In this document: positions 1 through 10,730 of the stretch, one piece after another | Numbering within the stretch: the first letter of the stretch is position 1 | Layout of the letters: every line of letters begins with the position of its first letter | Source of the DNA: Tetragonia tetragonoides | Lineage: Eukaryota > Streptophyta > Magnoliopsida > Caryophyllales > Aizoaceae | DNA length: 64,000 bases | Direction of reading: 5' to 3' | Assembly (NCBI GenBank): GCA_038025085.1 | Contig: CM076139.1 | Location: 45,922,807-45,986,806 of the forward strand | Made by a program: the position numbers and the translations under genes | The notes under the pieces: model-generated | What the model saw: the letters and a program-made list of their open reading frames with translations, nothing else | Told to the model about the DNA's origin: nothing | The model's database searches: none

Positions 1-546
1 CTCTTGCACTTGTTCTGTGCATTTGAAGTGAAGTCATTAGTCATCACTCATCACTCATCAGTTCACTGAGTGCATTACAACTGATCAAAATATACAGGCT
101 TTGAGCTACTTGTAAAAATATGTCGGGTTTACAAGTGTGGCGAGTACTAATCTAATTGCTTAAGCTCTTAGGTTGATATGGTTCTAGACTCTTAGCTCAC
201 TTTTTGGTCCAATTCTCTTATCAATCGTCATTGGATCTAACATAAACTATTTAGAGATTTTCAATAATTGACAAAAATGAGTATTTAAAAATGATTCCGT
301 ACCATGAAAGTTAGTATTTAAAAAGCTCCGATGACATTCGTGTACCCAAAAACTAAAAATGAAGTGCAATTTCATCAAAGTTAATCATCATCTGTTACAT
401 AATAAAATGTAACAACCAACTGATTCGATAAATGGCACAAGCTATACCATGCTTACTCAAACAAAAGGGGATAAAAGTGCATCATTAACCACTAAAAATC
501 ATGAAATAAATAAGATTAGCAAAAACATAACCCATGCTTAATTTAC
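1..546. other. Intergenic, no feature seen
   Basis: AT-rich sequence downstream of the dirigent pseudogene. I see no coding segment, RNA gene or clear repeat. Part of it will be the 3' flank of the dirigent gene. Confidence 0.5.
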
Positions 547-1158
547 TCATCCTAGAGCAGGCCCTTGCCACGTCGTCAAATTCATGTGATAAACATAGAC
601 GTTATACTCAACAGTAGCATCACCTTGTGGACTGGCCCAAGCAGTGTGGGCCAAAGCATACCCACGAGCCATCCTAAAAAGCCCAGTTCCACCCACAATT
701 GGCATTTCTCTAACATCCTTTTAAGGGAGGGTTCCTCCCTAGAAGTGCTATACTACTCCCATTATATTCACTCGTTGTAAACACATAATTCATGACCATT
801 AGCAATGAAAGCTCCTTATTTTGAGATGCAACTGCATATATCCCTTGAGCATGTCCTACCACCTCCGAACCCGGGTCTTGTTCGACGGTTAGCTTGTCGT
901 CGGCCATCATTGTAAGGCCAAAGCCACTATCGTAGGGTGCATTTGGGGCGGCTATTTGGACCGCGGTTGGTGTCTTGTCACTCACAATGTCTTGGAAATA
1001 GAAGTGGAGATGGGTTAAGTTTTCGGCTTGAAGGTTTGGAAGTATAGATTGAGGAGTTTGTTTGAGAAGGCTTGAACGTTATTGCTAATGGTTGTGAAAA
1101 GGGGTGAGACTAGGACTAGGAGGAAAAAGAAGGTGGTGCCTAGGAATTGTGTAGTCAT
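547..1158 (-). pseudogene. Dirigent protein gene, frameshifted
   Basis: Dirigent proteins are secreted beta-barrel proteins that steer coupling of phenoxy radicals in lignan and lignin synthesis in the cell wall. The single exon starts at the ATG ending at 1158. It begins with a hydrophobic signal peptide (FFFLLVLVSPLF), then the family block NLTHLHFYFQDIVSDKTPTA, then YDSGFGLTMMADDKLT, the core GHAQGIYAVASQ and SIALLGRN, and the C-terminal block [19 protein letters not shown] ending in [11 protein letters not shown]. About 204 codons in all, the usual family length. Two breaks are visible: one base is missing near 1027, before NLTHLHFYF, and one base is extra (or two missing) near 703-712, before REMPIVGG. 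They restore each other only across the whole gene, so the middle is read out of frame. The homology on both sides is so well kept that either the decay is very recent or these are assembly errors. A TATA box lies 58 bases upstream. Confidence 0.88.
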
Positions 1159-1215
1159 TTTTGTGTTATGCTGGTTCTGATGTCTTTGAGAGTAGTACCA
1201 AAGGATTTGGTACGT

Positions 1216-1223
1216 TATTTATA
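1216..1223 (-). promoter_or_regulatory. TATA box of the dirigent gene
   Basis: TATAAATA on the minus strand, 58 bases upstream of the dirigent start codon. The sequence match and spacing are what a plant core promoter would show. The transcription start itself is inferred. Confidence 0.5.
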
Positions 1224-1700
1224 AAGATAGTTAGAATGCTTTGGCCGATCCGAAAATCAATTCAAGTGGGTGCACTCATTACTTCAATCTCACGTATAGG
1301 ACATTTCGTAAATATTATTTTAAAAAGGAATTTTTTTAAAAAATTCGCCCCAAGTATTGATATAGCGTTTATGTTTAAGGAGTTCACTTTTGCACATGGA
1401 GCTATAGCTAAGCTCAATTTCATGAAGAAACCATTTGAGTATTGTACTGGGACCTATAGAGTGCATCTTGCGTAAACTGTTATTCTCAATAGCTTTTGAC
1501 TAATAAGAAAAAAATGTAACAAAGGAACCCAAGAAACCAATGAAAAGCTTTTGCGACATCATTTGATCTTTACTTCAAAGAACAGATACCAAAAGAAGCA
1601 TCTGGACGGTTTAGTAATTACTACAACCTAAAGTACATCTGTTCATATGATTTTTTTTTACAACATTTATTTAGTAAGGATACATTTCTATACCCAAAAA

Positions 1701-1850
1701 TCTGTATAAGACGGTTTATCGTAACTTTCTGTGAGACAATAGTCACTTTCTAGTGCAATGTAAATGTCATTGTTCAAAATAATAAGTGACCCCTACATTT
1801 TTATATAGTGGTTGTCCCAATTTATTATGACTTTGTCTTGCACAAGACTT
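1701..1850. repeat. Foldback MITE-like repeat, copy 1
   Basis: Starts with a TATAAGACGG motif and ends with CACAAGACTT, with GTGACC-type blocks inside. Related copies occur at 1893-2023, 48977-49112, 53678-53833 and 62295-62440. The ends are roughly inverted, as in a small foldback MITE. No target duplication was resolved. Confidence 0.5.
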
Positions 1851-1892
1851 CCTATTGTCTTAAAAGGAGAAAAAGATATCCAACTAGAGTAA

Positions 1893-2023
1893 AAGTCTTG
1901 TGTGAGACCAACTCACGGTAAAATGGGGTCACCATTCAGAAATAGTGTTCTATATTTCATTTAAATGTGACCATCGTCTCACCAAAAGTTAACAAAGACC
2001 GTCTCATATAAGTTTTTTTGTGT
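1893..2023. repeat. Foldback MITE-like repeat, copy 2 (opposite orientation)
   Basis: Begins AAGTCTTGTGTGAGACCAAC and ends with GACCGTCTCATATAAG, the reverse of copy 1, which lies only about 40 bases away. The two form a large imperfect inverted pair. Confidence 0.5.
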
Positions 2024-2097
2024 AGTTACGAAATTTTATTAATATTGGCCAGTGTAAAGTGTAAACATCACATGTAGTCAATATAGAGCATGCCATC

Positions 2098-2334
2098 TAA
2101 GGATGATAATGGGGCGAGGCGGGGGTGGATATAAGTATATATCCATATCAATACCCATACCCATCTGGCTACGGTTGATTCGCTACCCACCCCATCCCCA
2201 CCATGGGTAAGAATCTCAATCCCCACCCAAGTGGGTGTGAGATCAAAATTACACCCGCCACAATTACCAATGGGTATCTATACCCACCTAATACCCGCCC
2301 CAAAATTACCTGCTACCGCCCTACTGCCATCCTA
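2098..2334. mobile_element. Small non-autonomous MITE with GGATG ends
   Basis: The left end reads AAGGATGATAATGGGGCG and the reverse complement of the right end reads AGGATGGCAGTAGGGCG, giving about 17-bp imperfect inverted ends around a 237-bp, ACCC/GGGT-rich body. The size and ends fit the hAT-type MITEs common in plants. I could not find a clean 8-bp target duplication, so the class is inferred. Confidence 0.55.
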
Positions 2335-2610
2335 TATTGCTATCTTCTCCTTCCATGAAGCTAGGATAATAAGATATAAATCATCCTGTCATTTATCAAT
2401 TATTATGCTCAAGGCTAGCAATTATAAGGATAAGGTTATGGATACGAATATAGTGTCATTCACCGAGTAAGTAGTAACTGATTTATATTGCATCAATCCT
2501 AATCACATTGCTAACTTTTAAGAAAAAGGGAAAAAAACACTAGCTCACAAATTTCAACTTGAAAAAAAAAAGAAGTACTGGCTTTTAAAAAACCCAAAAA
2601 AACAAAAAAG

Positions 2611-2660
2611 GGATATTACATGCTGTATCCCTGTGGTTTGGGGAAATGTCTGCTGCATTC
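2611..2660 (+). repeat. Left terminal inverted repeat of the MULE
   Basis: About 50 bp matching the reverse complement of 8530-8579 with a handful of substitutions. It ends near the CTGCTGCATTC motif. Confidence 0.85.
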
Positions 2661-2910
2661 AAATTTTAAGTTTTCTGTATGTTGTACCCTTGTACTTGAA
2701 GGAAAATGTTCAGCGTATACATATTAGACTTTGACTGTGAAATAGGACGTTAAGTGATCTATTCATGACCTTTTTACCCTTCCAAATAGACAGAAGCTAT
2801 GAGTTAGTTGGTTTGATGGTGGCTGTTGAAAATCCTACATGCTGTACCCCTAAAGTTTGAGAAAATATACAACCTATCCCTGAGTTTGCCTACTCTGTCT
2901 AACGGCTAGT

Positions 2911-3120
2911 TTGATGGGGATTGAAGCAAAAAAAACCCCCTTCTCATCCTCTTCTTTTCATCATTCACTCATCTTCCACCCAACATCTCTGTTTTCACCC
3001 AAGAAAATGGCTTCATCTGCTTCAAATACAAGCAACAACAACAATGTAATAAGGGTCAGGAACAAGGACTACCCCAACTGTGACCCTACAAGAAGAACTC
3101 AAATCAGAAGCTCTATGTAA
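2911..3120 (+). CDS. Possible small second ORF or captured fragment in the MULE
   Basis: An open frame of 69 codons just inside the left inverted repeat, on the strand opposite the transposase. A likelier start is the internal ATG of MASSASNTSNNNN, followed by a short basic stretch (VIRVRNKDYPNCDPTRRTQ). Some MULEs carry a second gene here, often with a GRF-type zinc finger, but the cysteine pattern of that domain is absent. I do not recognise it. It may be the truncated start of such a gene or chance. Confidence 0.25.
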   Translation: MMGIEAKKTPFSSSSFHHSLIFHPTSLFSPKKMASSASNTSNNNNVIRVRNKDYPNCDPTRRTQIRSSM

Positions 3121-4122
3121 TTCTCTATGTAATTGAACTATTGTTGCTGCAAAAATTTAATATGCATGCCATATAAATTCAGAAACATAATTCATAAAGG
3201 TTTGCAATTGTTTACAAGTCAACCAAACAAAATACATTGTTTCTCCAAAAATATCCATAGAATCATCCATGGCATATAACAGCTAACTAGCATTGTTACC
3301 CAAAAAATGGCATCTACATATATGCAAAATGTGTACCAACAAAGACACCAACATATCCAAAAACAAAAGACATAAAAACAAAAGTCCACACCACGATCAC
3401 TTTTTCCTACCTTTTTTAGACACCTGCTGCTCTTTTTTCTTGCTCTGTTTGCTCTTCCTTTTAGTTGTAGCAGTAGATGTCTCACATTCTGAAATTGGGT
3501 TTCCTTCTTGTGTTGTAGCAGCAACAGAAATTGGGTTCCCTTCTTGCTTCTTTTTTTTGCTTGGCTGTTAGCCCACCCTTGCATGATCTTGCATTGTGTC
3601 CAGGTGTCTTACACACAGAGCATACAAGTGTGGTTGATCTTGCTCTCTTCTTAGGCTCATCAGGTTTCCTCTTCCTTACCCTACTAGGCCTACCCAGTTT
3701 CCTTGTCAATATGGGGGGAATGACTTGTGGGAAATTAAATGAAGGCCATTGGTCTGAATCAGGCATGGGTTGAATGTGCTCAAGGTAAGTTGTTTTATAA
3801 AGAGACACAGTGTAATATTTGGAAACAAAATCAATGGGCTCTAGTCTGTTGTGCAAGATAGCCCTACAAGCATGATTGCATGGTATACCTGTAATTTGCC
3901 ATTTTCCACAAAGACATCTTCTCCTATTTAAATCAACTGGGAAAGAAGTGTTGCCTTCCTTGACCTCAAAATGTCCATCCCCAGCATTTATAACCCTACA
4001 AAATCTAGAATCCAATGTGTTCATTTCTACTTGCTCAACAACACAAGGTGTATAATTGCCCACCATATTAGCACCCTGCTCTTGTCTTTCTCCAATCATT
4101 CTCATATTGTAACATCTAATGC

Positions 4123-4206
4123 CTATAAATCAAACAAACAAGTCAGATTTCTCAGGTTCAAATGATGATGCATGAACAACACACAAGCTAAAGGTAAAAG
4201 CATTAC
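4123..4206 (-). other. Intact 84-base intron in the MURA gene
   Basis: The donor GTAATG and the acceptor TATAG join SVLEG to IRCYNMRMIGER, which restores the reading frame across the two exons. Confidence 0.7.
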
Positions 4207-4641
4207 CTTCAAGCACTGAGAACACTGGCAACTCTCTCATACTGACAAGGACAGCATTAAAAGACTCAACAAAATTGGAGGTGTTTTGATCACAATGCAC
4301 ACTCTCATCAAATTGATGTCTAGACCACTGTTGTTGTATATCAGAAAGCCATGTAATTGCTGCAGGATTCAATTCAGCTATCTTCTTGAGCCCTTTCATG
4401 TATGTGTATGATGTGTAAGCATGTGCAACCATCCAATAATATGCATGGAATGCTGGGCCAGGATATTTGGTCTTGGAGTTGTTGTAAACATGCATGGCAA
4501 ATACCCTCCTTGTTGACCTAGGAAACTCCTCCCACAAAGCTTTATCAACTCCATGCAAATACAGAAATCAGTTTTCATGTTGTACCCCTGTGTTTACAAA
4601 TAATATATACACTGGAATCCACTTAAGGTTACCCATATACT

Positions 4642-5047
4642 TGTAACACGCCGGATTTTCTAAATAATAAATAAATAAAAAATGAATAAACTCGAGCCGA
4701 AAATCAGATAGAGTTTTCTTTGTAAATAGACATCCCAAGTTATCGAACTTGAGAGGATAAGGAGATGTTTGTATAATTTCTAAATGATCCTCTACCATAA
4801 TGAAGCACACTATTTATAAGCAGACTTAAGGAAATAAAGCTAAAAGGAATAAGATGACAGAGCATCTTCTAACGGAAAGAATATAACCAATTCCTTGAGC
4901 CTGCCCCTTGGTTTGCTGATTCATTACTAAGCTGGTAATGATTAGCAGCTGGTTATCTTAGCTAGATATCCTTACCATCCACAAATGCATAAATAAGTCC
5001 AAAACTAAATAAATAACACCTTATAAATAAAAAATCTAATTCGGAAA
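4642..5047. mobile_element. Probable solo LTR inside a MURA intron
   Basis: The 406-bp segment starts TGTAACACGCCGG, a common plant LTR start, and is flanked by ATACT on both sides (4637-4641 and 5048-5052), a 5-bp target duplication typical of LTR retrotransposons. The right end lacks the usual CA. It lies in non-coding sequence between the exons ending at 5078 and starting at 4552. Confidence 0.55.
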
Positions 5048-5255
5048 ATACTTTAAATATATGGGGTAGTACAATACCTTCATTCTGTGACTAACGGATG
5101 TCCAGTCAGTTTTGTTGCAACTTTGTTGTTCCATAGCTTTTCTCAAATTCCTGAAGAAGTGCTTCCATGTTTCATATCCCTCACTTCCCACAATACCATA
5201 TGCAATGCAATACAACTCATTGTTTGCATCTAAGGACATGGCTGTCAGCAAGGCC

Positions 5256-5809
5256 TAGAGCTGTCAAATAAGTCAGGTCGTGTCGTGTTCGTGTTCGTGT
5301 TCGTGTCAAGGTTAAACGTGTCGAGAATCCCTTGACCCAAATCTAACCCATTTATTAATTGTGTCGAAAATACTTGACCTGCACCTGACCTTTTTAATAA
5401 TCGTGTTACTTGTTTAATGACCTGTTAACCTGTTTATCTTTACTTATATTCTAACTAATTGAAATATGAGAAAAAACATAAATTTTACCTACAAATTTAA
5501 AGTTCTAACCATATAAGTGTATATTCAACAATCTAAAATTATTAAAATGCTCAAGATAGGTGAGATTCTATTACATTATTTACTTGTTACAAATTATTTG
5601 AACTTACATTTGACAATTAAAATTAAACGTGTCGTAAGCAAATTGTTTTCATGTCGGAAATCTCAACCTTAACCTAACCCATTTAACTAAACGTGTTACT
5701 CGTGTCGACCCATTTAATTAAACGGGTCGAAACCTCTCAACACTAACCCGCTACATTTGTGTCCGGTTCGTGTCGTGTTGTCGTGTCGTGTCAGCTTTTG
5801 ACAGCTCTA
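5256..5809. mobile_element. hAT-like MITE inserted in the transposase
   Basis: A 554-bp element with inverted ends TAGAGCTGTCAAA and TTTGACAGCTCTA. Subterminal regions are full of GTGTCG/CGTGTC repeats, with matching runs near both ends (GTGTTCGTGTTCGTG and CGTGTTGTCGTGTCG). It separates GRFKGIL from LTAMSLDANN in the MURA core. The flanking 8-mers match at only about half the positions, so the target duplication has decayed or lies elsewhere. Confidence 0.7.
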
Positions 5810-6878
5810 ACAATATCCCCTTGAATCTACCACTTAAGTGGCACCCATCAACACCAATAATTGGTCTACAACCACCAATGAAACCCCTTATTTGAGCAGC
5901 AAAACTCAAAAATAAATACTTGAAATGTTTTTTGGTTGGATCAGGGGTTTCAGTCCAAGTTATGTGAGCAAATGACCCTGCATTTGTGGTCTTTATCATC
6001 TCAGAATAAGCTGCCAAAATATTATAGCTTGCTTCAAAGCTACCATGTATTTGTTCCATAGCTAGACTCTTAACTTTGTACAATGTTCTCAAATTCATCT
6101 CAATACCATACCTCTCAAGTATGAGACCATGCATAGATCTGACTGGAATCTTTGGATTAGCTTTAATATCATCAATGAGCTTACTGCAAGCCCATTCACA
6201 GTTTGCCATGGGGTTGTTCAGCAACCTTTGCATTTGTGCTTGTCCTCTGTCATCACTTTGATAGCCCAAGTTGTTTTGTCAGGAATCCTTGAAGCATGAA
6301 TCTTCCAGTCATAACCCACTGTCATACACTCAGCAGTGTATCTTGTTTTTTCTGATCTGTGAACTATGACTGCAAATCCCTGTTGCATGCAGAACTCTCT
6401 GAACACCCATTTAAACTGATCATAATCCTTGAACAACATCCATGGTCTTAACCGAATTTGACCAAATGGTACATCCACATACAAATCTCCATTCCTGTAT
6501 AACCTGTCCATGTATTGGGGGTCACCATTGTCCAGATCATCCTCAAATGTGGGTGTACTCTTCATATTTTTCTGAGCTACAATATGTTCCTCATGCAAAT
6601 CATCATAATCTTCACTCTCACTTCTCACTTCACCATCTCCCTTAAAGTCCTCATCCAAGCTGTCATCATCATCACCCTCCTCATTGCTTTCCTCCCCAAA
6701 AGGTGGAAGCTTCTTAACATTTCTTTTTGGACTACCCTCACTGCTTTCCTCAACCTTCCCTTTTCCCTTTTGTTTGGCCACATAAACACCTTTCATTCTA
6801 GCAGTGGACTTTGACAGTTTTCTTTCAGGTTTCCTTGATATGGGCATTGTGAAATCCGTAGCATCAGGTGTTGGCTGG

Positions 6879-6980
6879 GGTTCAGTGTGGGCATCAGGTT
6901 GTGTTGGCTGAGGTTGTGGCTCATCTGTTGGTTCAGTGTGGGCATCAGGTTGTGTTGGCTGAGGTTGTGGCTCATCTGTT
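6879..6980 (-). repeat. 51-bp in-frame repeat coding a Pro/Gln/Thr linker
   Basis: Two copies of a 51-bp unit and the start of a third encode repeats of TEPTDEPQPQPTQPDAH in the MURA linker. The period is a multiple of three, so copy number can change without a frameshift. Confidence 0.75.
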
Positions 6981-8529
6981 GGTTCAGTGTGTCCAACACG
7001 TTGTGGTAGTTCAGTGTGACTAGCTGCATTGTGTTGCTTTTTTTTGGGTGTTCTCACTCTTTTTCTTGCTGTCATTTTACACCTAGGTGAAGGTTTCTCA
7101 GGTTGAAATGGGGGAGGACTGAAAGGATTATCAGGCTGAAATGGGGGAGGACTGGAAGGATTCTCAGGTTGAAATGGGGGAGGGGATGTATTAACCTCAG
7201 GTGCTTGTGACCCTGCCCCTTGTGACTCAGCCATTTGAGAAGAAATATAGTCTTCTAAGTCAACATAAGTCTTGGTAACACAATCAACATCCAATATAGG
7301 AATCTGGACCTTAACTGGTTGAGGTTGAAACAGAAAACTGTTCAATGGAACTTCATCCTCCTTGTCAAACTGTTCTTGTTCTTCTCTCTCAGCTCTCTCC
7401 CTCTTTTCTCTTTCGAATTGTTCTTGTTCTTCTCTCTCAGCTCTCTCCCTCTCTCTCATCCTTGCCTCATCTTTTTCCCTTTCATTCATCTCTTTACTTC
7501 TTCTTTGCATATCTCTCAATTTCATGGCAGTACAAAAGATAAGGGATGGATCATCAGTGGCCTCTAACCATACATCTATGGTGTCTACCCCTTTATACAT
7601 AGCCCACATTTTCATCAATCCCCCATCATCATTAATATCAACCTTACTGTTTATCCCTCTATGTTTAAACCATAGATTATACATAGGGGGGAGACATACA
7701 TCTTGTTTTAGAGCTTTTTCATCAAGGTTTATTACTAAATCCATTAAATTAGTCTTATCTACATCTTCCACAAAGTAGTCAAAAACTTTATCATTGTAGT
7801 GAAACTGCAACCAATATGACTCTGCCATTCTGATTACACAAAACCAAACAAAAAAAAATTCAACAAAACAAACAGTAAATGCATAACAATTAAACCCTAA
7901 TAAAAAAAAATAGGATTTCTGTCAAAGCAAACTAAAAACAACTAAATTTCCATAAAAATTACACCTACAGCATCACATCATCCTAATAAAAAAGCAATCA
8001 AAAATAATTTGTCTAAATAAACCCCAAACATTAAACCCTAATTTAGTTTTTCTCCATGAACGAAGCAAAGAATTATGAAAATTAGAATAAAAACTTCCCG
8101 TTAATTAAACACCACAAAATACCAACAAAAACATCCAATTTCACATCATCCATCAAACCCACTATTATTCCACTACAAAAAAATACGAAAATTATGGAAA
8201 ACAGAGAAAAAAAAAGATGATGAATAGATAAAGGAGGGAAATTTCATACCTTTCACGTTCCAAATGTGGGTCTTTTGATCCTCTCAACCGGAAATTGTGC
8301 TACGTCTTCAACTTCAAAGAGTAGGATTTTGGAGGTTTTTTGAAAGACGATGGAAGTGCGATGGTTTTTGAATAAGCTTGGAGAAAAAGAATGAAGAGGA
8401 GAAGGTTCTGTATCAGGCAAGTGGGGGTTATGGCGCCATGGGTTAATGGAGAGGGTAATCTAGTAATCTGCATTGGCACAATTGACGGCAAGTTAACAGA
8501 AGTTACGTATATGTATACGCTATACATTC

Positions 8530-8579
8530 GGATGCTGTAGGCATTTTCCTAAACCATAGGGATACAGCGTGTAATATCC
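8530..8579 (-). repeat. Right terminal inverted repeat of the MULE
   Basis: Counterpart of 2611-2660. The GATACAGCGTGTAATATCC end abuts an A-rich run at 8580-8599. Confidence 0.85.
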
Positions 8580-8690
8580 AAAAAAAAAAAAGAAAAAAAG
8601 ACGGGCTAGCTCACCGGTCACCGCCTTTTCAAAAATCAAAAATACAGCGTAGTAACCCAAGTGACCCAACCCGTTACCTATAAGTATCTA

Positions 8691-8707
8691 TCTCTCTCTC
8701 TCTCTCT
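8691..8707 (+). repeat. CT microsatellite in a possible leader
   Basis: A (TC)8 tract followed by T- and CT-rich sequence, of the kind often seen in plant 5' leaders and core promoters. Confidence 0.6.
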
Positions 8708-8734
8708 GTTTTTTTCTCTCTTACTTGAATCTCC

Positions 8735-9160
8735 TTTTTCTGTTTTGAATCAGATTGAGTAGATTAATGCGACGATTACGATTGAAATATGAAGATTTTT
8801 GATCGCGATGGACCTTGGTGAATAATATGTGATGAATTAAAGGTATTTCTCTTGATTACTCCTTTAATTTCAAAATTAGGGTTTTCTTTCAGAGTTTGAA
8901 AATTAGTTTTGTTTTTGATCGGCGTTAATTATATGAGTTCATCCTTTCATTTCTTGTTCTCTCCCTCGTCTGAATCTCTTCTTTTTGTTTTGCGTCTTTG
9001 AATCAGATTGAATTATCTGGCTCTTTGTTATTGTAATGCGACGATCATGATGGACGTTGGTGGATTATACTCTGCGAATGAATTCAAGGTATTTAATTTC
9101 TAATGATTATCCCTTAAATTTTAAAATTTGTTTTCGGCGTTAATTATACGAGTATTTGTT
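8735..9160 (+). repeat. Duplicated exon-like segment
   Basis: GAATCAGATTGA plus an AATGCGACGAT...GATGGAC.TTGGTG block occurs at about 8748-8845 and again at about 9001-9090. Both copies are followed by AAG/GTATTT and then the related GGCGTTAATTATA. They look like two copies of a first exon with a splice donor. Confidence 0.5.
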
Positions 9161-10730
9161 CTTGAAATTTGTCATTTGTTCGATATAATTTCTGGGCAAT
9201 CCGCAATTACATTTTTCTTTCTAAATTGTATTTATTGCGTCCTTGGTATTGATTATTTTTATTTGAGATCATACGTATTAGTTGTTTTGGGATGCGAAGG
9301 GTGAATTGGTGATTAGTGATTACGATTAGATATTGTTCTGTCATCTGTGCTTGTACTGAAATGGGTTTAGGGCATGTAATAGTTTCCAGTAATTTTTTTT
9401 TTTTTTGGCAAGGAATAGTTTCCAGTTTTTGTTAGCGTTTATATTGTATTTTTGGCGAGTTTTAGAATTGTTGTTTTTTTTTTGTTGAAACTTGTGCATG
9501 ATAGTCTATTTACCTATCAACTTCTCTGAAACTGGAGGATGCTTACTTCTAGTCACAGGGAAAAGGAAAGTTGAGGGCAGATTAGAATCATGTTTTGTGA
9601 AGAGTATAGTTTGTTGAACTTCTGAAAATATGTTGTTATCCAAGGCAGTGATAGTAGTCGTTTGTTGAGTTATTATGGTGTCGTTGTTCTCTGCTACGGA
9701 GGGAGTTTTCTAGTATTTCATTAATTTACTCCTTTTATTTTTCCCTTCCATCTTAAGATTGAGAAACTGATCTATGTTGGGTCATCTAGAAAACATCCAG
9801 TTAGGTTTTTCGGTAACCTTAATAATGTTGGGTTTGCTGAAATTTTGATGATGAAAAGCAAAAGTAAGTTGTGATTAAGTAGACAATGGCTTAATACTTT
9901 CTTATCTGCTAGAGGGTAAAGTTCTTTTAAAACCTATGAACAATTGTGCAAGTTGGTTTTCTGATGTTGACTTCTGCTTCAGGTTCGCAGCATTCTTGTG
10001 AGACCCCTGGCATGTTTGAATTCAATACAATTTCCTGAATTAAGCTTGGCTCGTAAGCCTTCATTAGGTGCTTTTCTGGTAAACAAACTGGACATAGTTT
10101 GGCTTGTGATATATATCATTATTTTGGTTGTTGTTGTTCATCTAAATTCTGGTTTCTGTGGTTGCTGTAATTAGTGCAGTCATAAGTCTTAGCTTGTTTT
10201 TACGTCTATTTTGTGAGTTATGTTCCAATGAACTCTTGCACCTTAAACTGATTGCCTAAGTACCATTAGGAGATCTTCAAATGATTTTAGGCTTATTTCT
10301 GATAATTGTCAGGGTTTTGCTTGTTGTGGTGGGTTCATGGCCTGCTTCTGGTGAACAAATGCATTTTGATGCGTGTAGGGCACTGATAGGATTATGCTTT
10401 TTTTCAGATTGTCGTTCAACCTTCTGTTTTGGATTCATGCTAGCTTGTCGAGGCTTTTCTGGTATGGCATACTTGAAGGTTATGCTTCCTGTCTGTCAAT
10501 AGCTTTCCAGTTTGCAAATGATTTCCAGGTTCAGCTTCTTGGGGATATGTCTAGTAGTATCATGCAATGTTGATTGGTTATTTGTGGTGTAAAACAAGTT
10601 AAACATGTGGATATGTCTAGTAGCATCATGCAAGGCTGCTTGACTTTTGTTACATTTCATAGAATAGAAAGATATACTGGTTAAAATTCCGTATCTTGAA
10701 ATACTTTCAAGGCCAGCACATGCATGTAGC

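Larger units (their letters stand above)
3482..7828 (-). pseudogene. MURA-like transposase, broken
   Basis: MULE transposases bind the terminal repeats and cut with a DDE nuclease. Reading from 7828: an N-terminal PB1/MuDR-like region (MAESYWLQFHYNDKVFDYF), a Glu/Arg-rich coiled coil, Pro-rich and acidic linkers, the MuDR DNA-binding region (about 6220-6480), the DDE core (IIGVDGCHLSGRFKG at about 5830-5880, LTAMSLDANNELY, then NFVESFNAVL at about 4250), a SWIM zinc finger (CLCGKWQITGIPCNHAC) and a CX2CX4HX4C knuckle (CSVCKTPGHNARSC). Total about 1,060 residues. Damage seen: a one-base loss near 6222-6230, the hAT-like MITE at 5256-5809, a His in place of the second catalytic Asp (VSHRMK, codon 5087-5089), and a probable lost splice acceptor at 4553-4554. 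An 84-base intron (4123-4206) is intact. Confidence 0.88.
2611..8579 (-). mobile_element. Mutator-like DNA transposon (MULE), full length, inactive
   Basis: A 5.97-kb element bounded by inverted repeats of about 50 bp. The left end starts GGATATTACATGCTGTATCC and the right end, reverse-complemented, starts GGATATTACACGCTGTATCC. It carries one large MURA-type transposase on the minus strand. Both flanks are runs of A, so the 9-bp target duplication expected for this superfamily cannot be read. Two later insertions are nested inside: a hAT-like MITE (5256-5809) in the coding region and a solo LTR (4642-5047) in an intron. The ends are still about 85-90% alike by eye, but the coding region is damaged, so the element should no longer move by itself. 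Confidence 0.9.

Noticed and set aside
7319..7778. Ser/Leu-rich frames on the plus strand
   Set aside because: Antisense shadows of the Glu/Arg-rich coiled coil of the MURA transposase.
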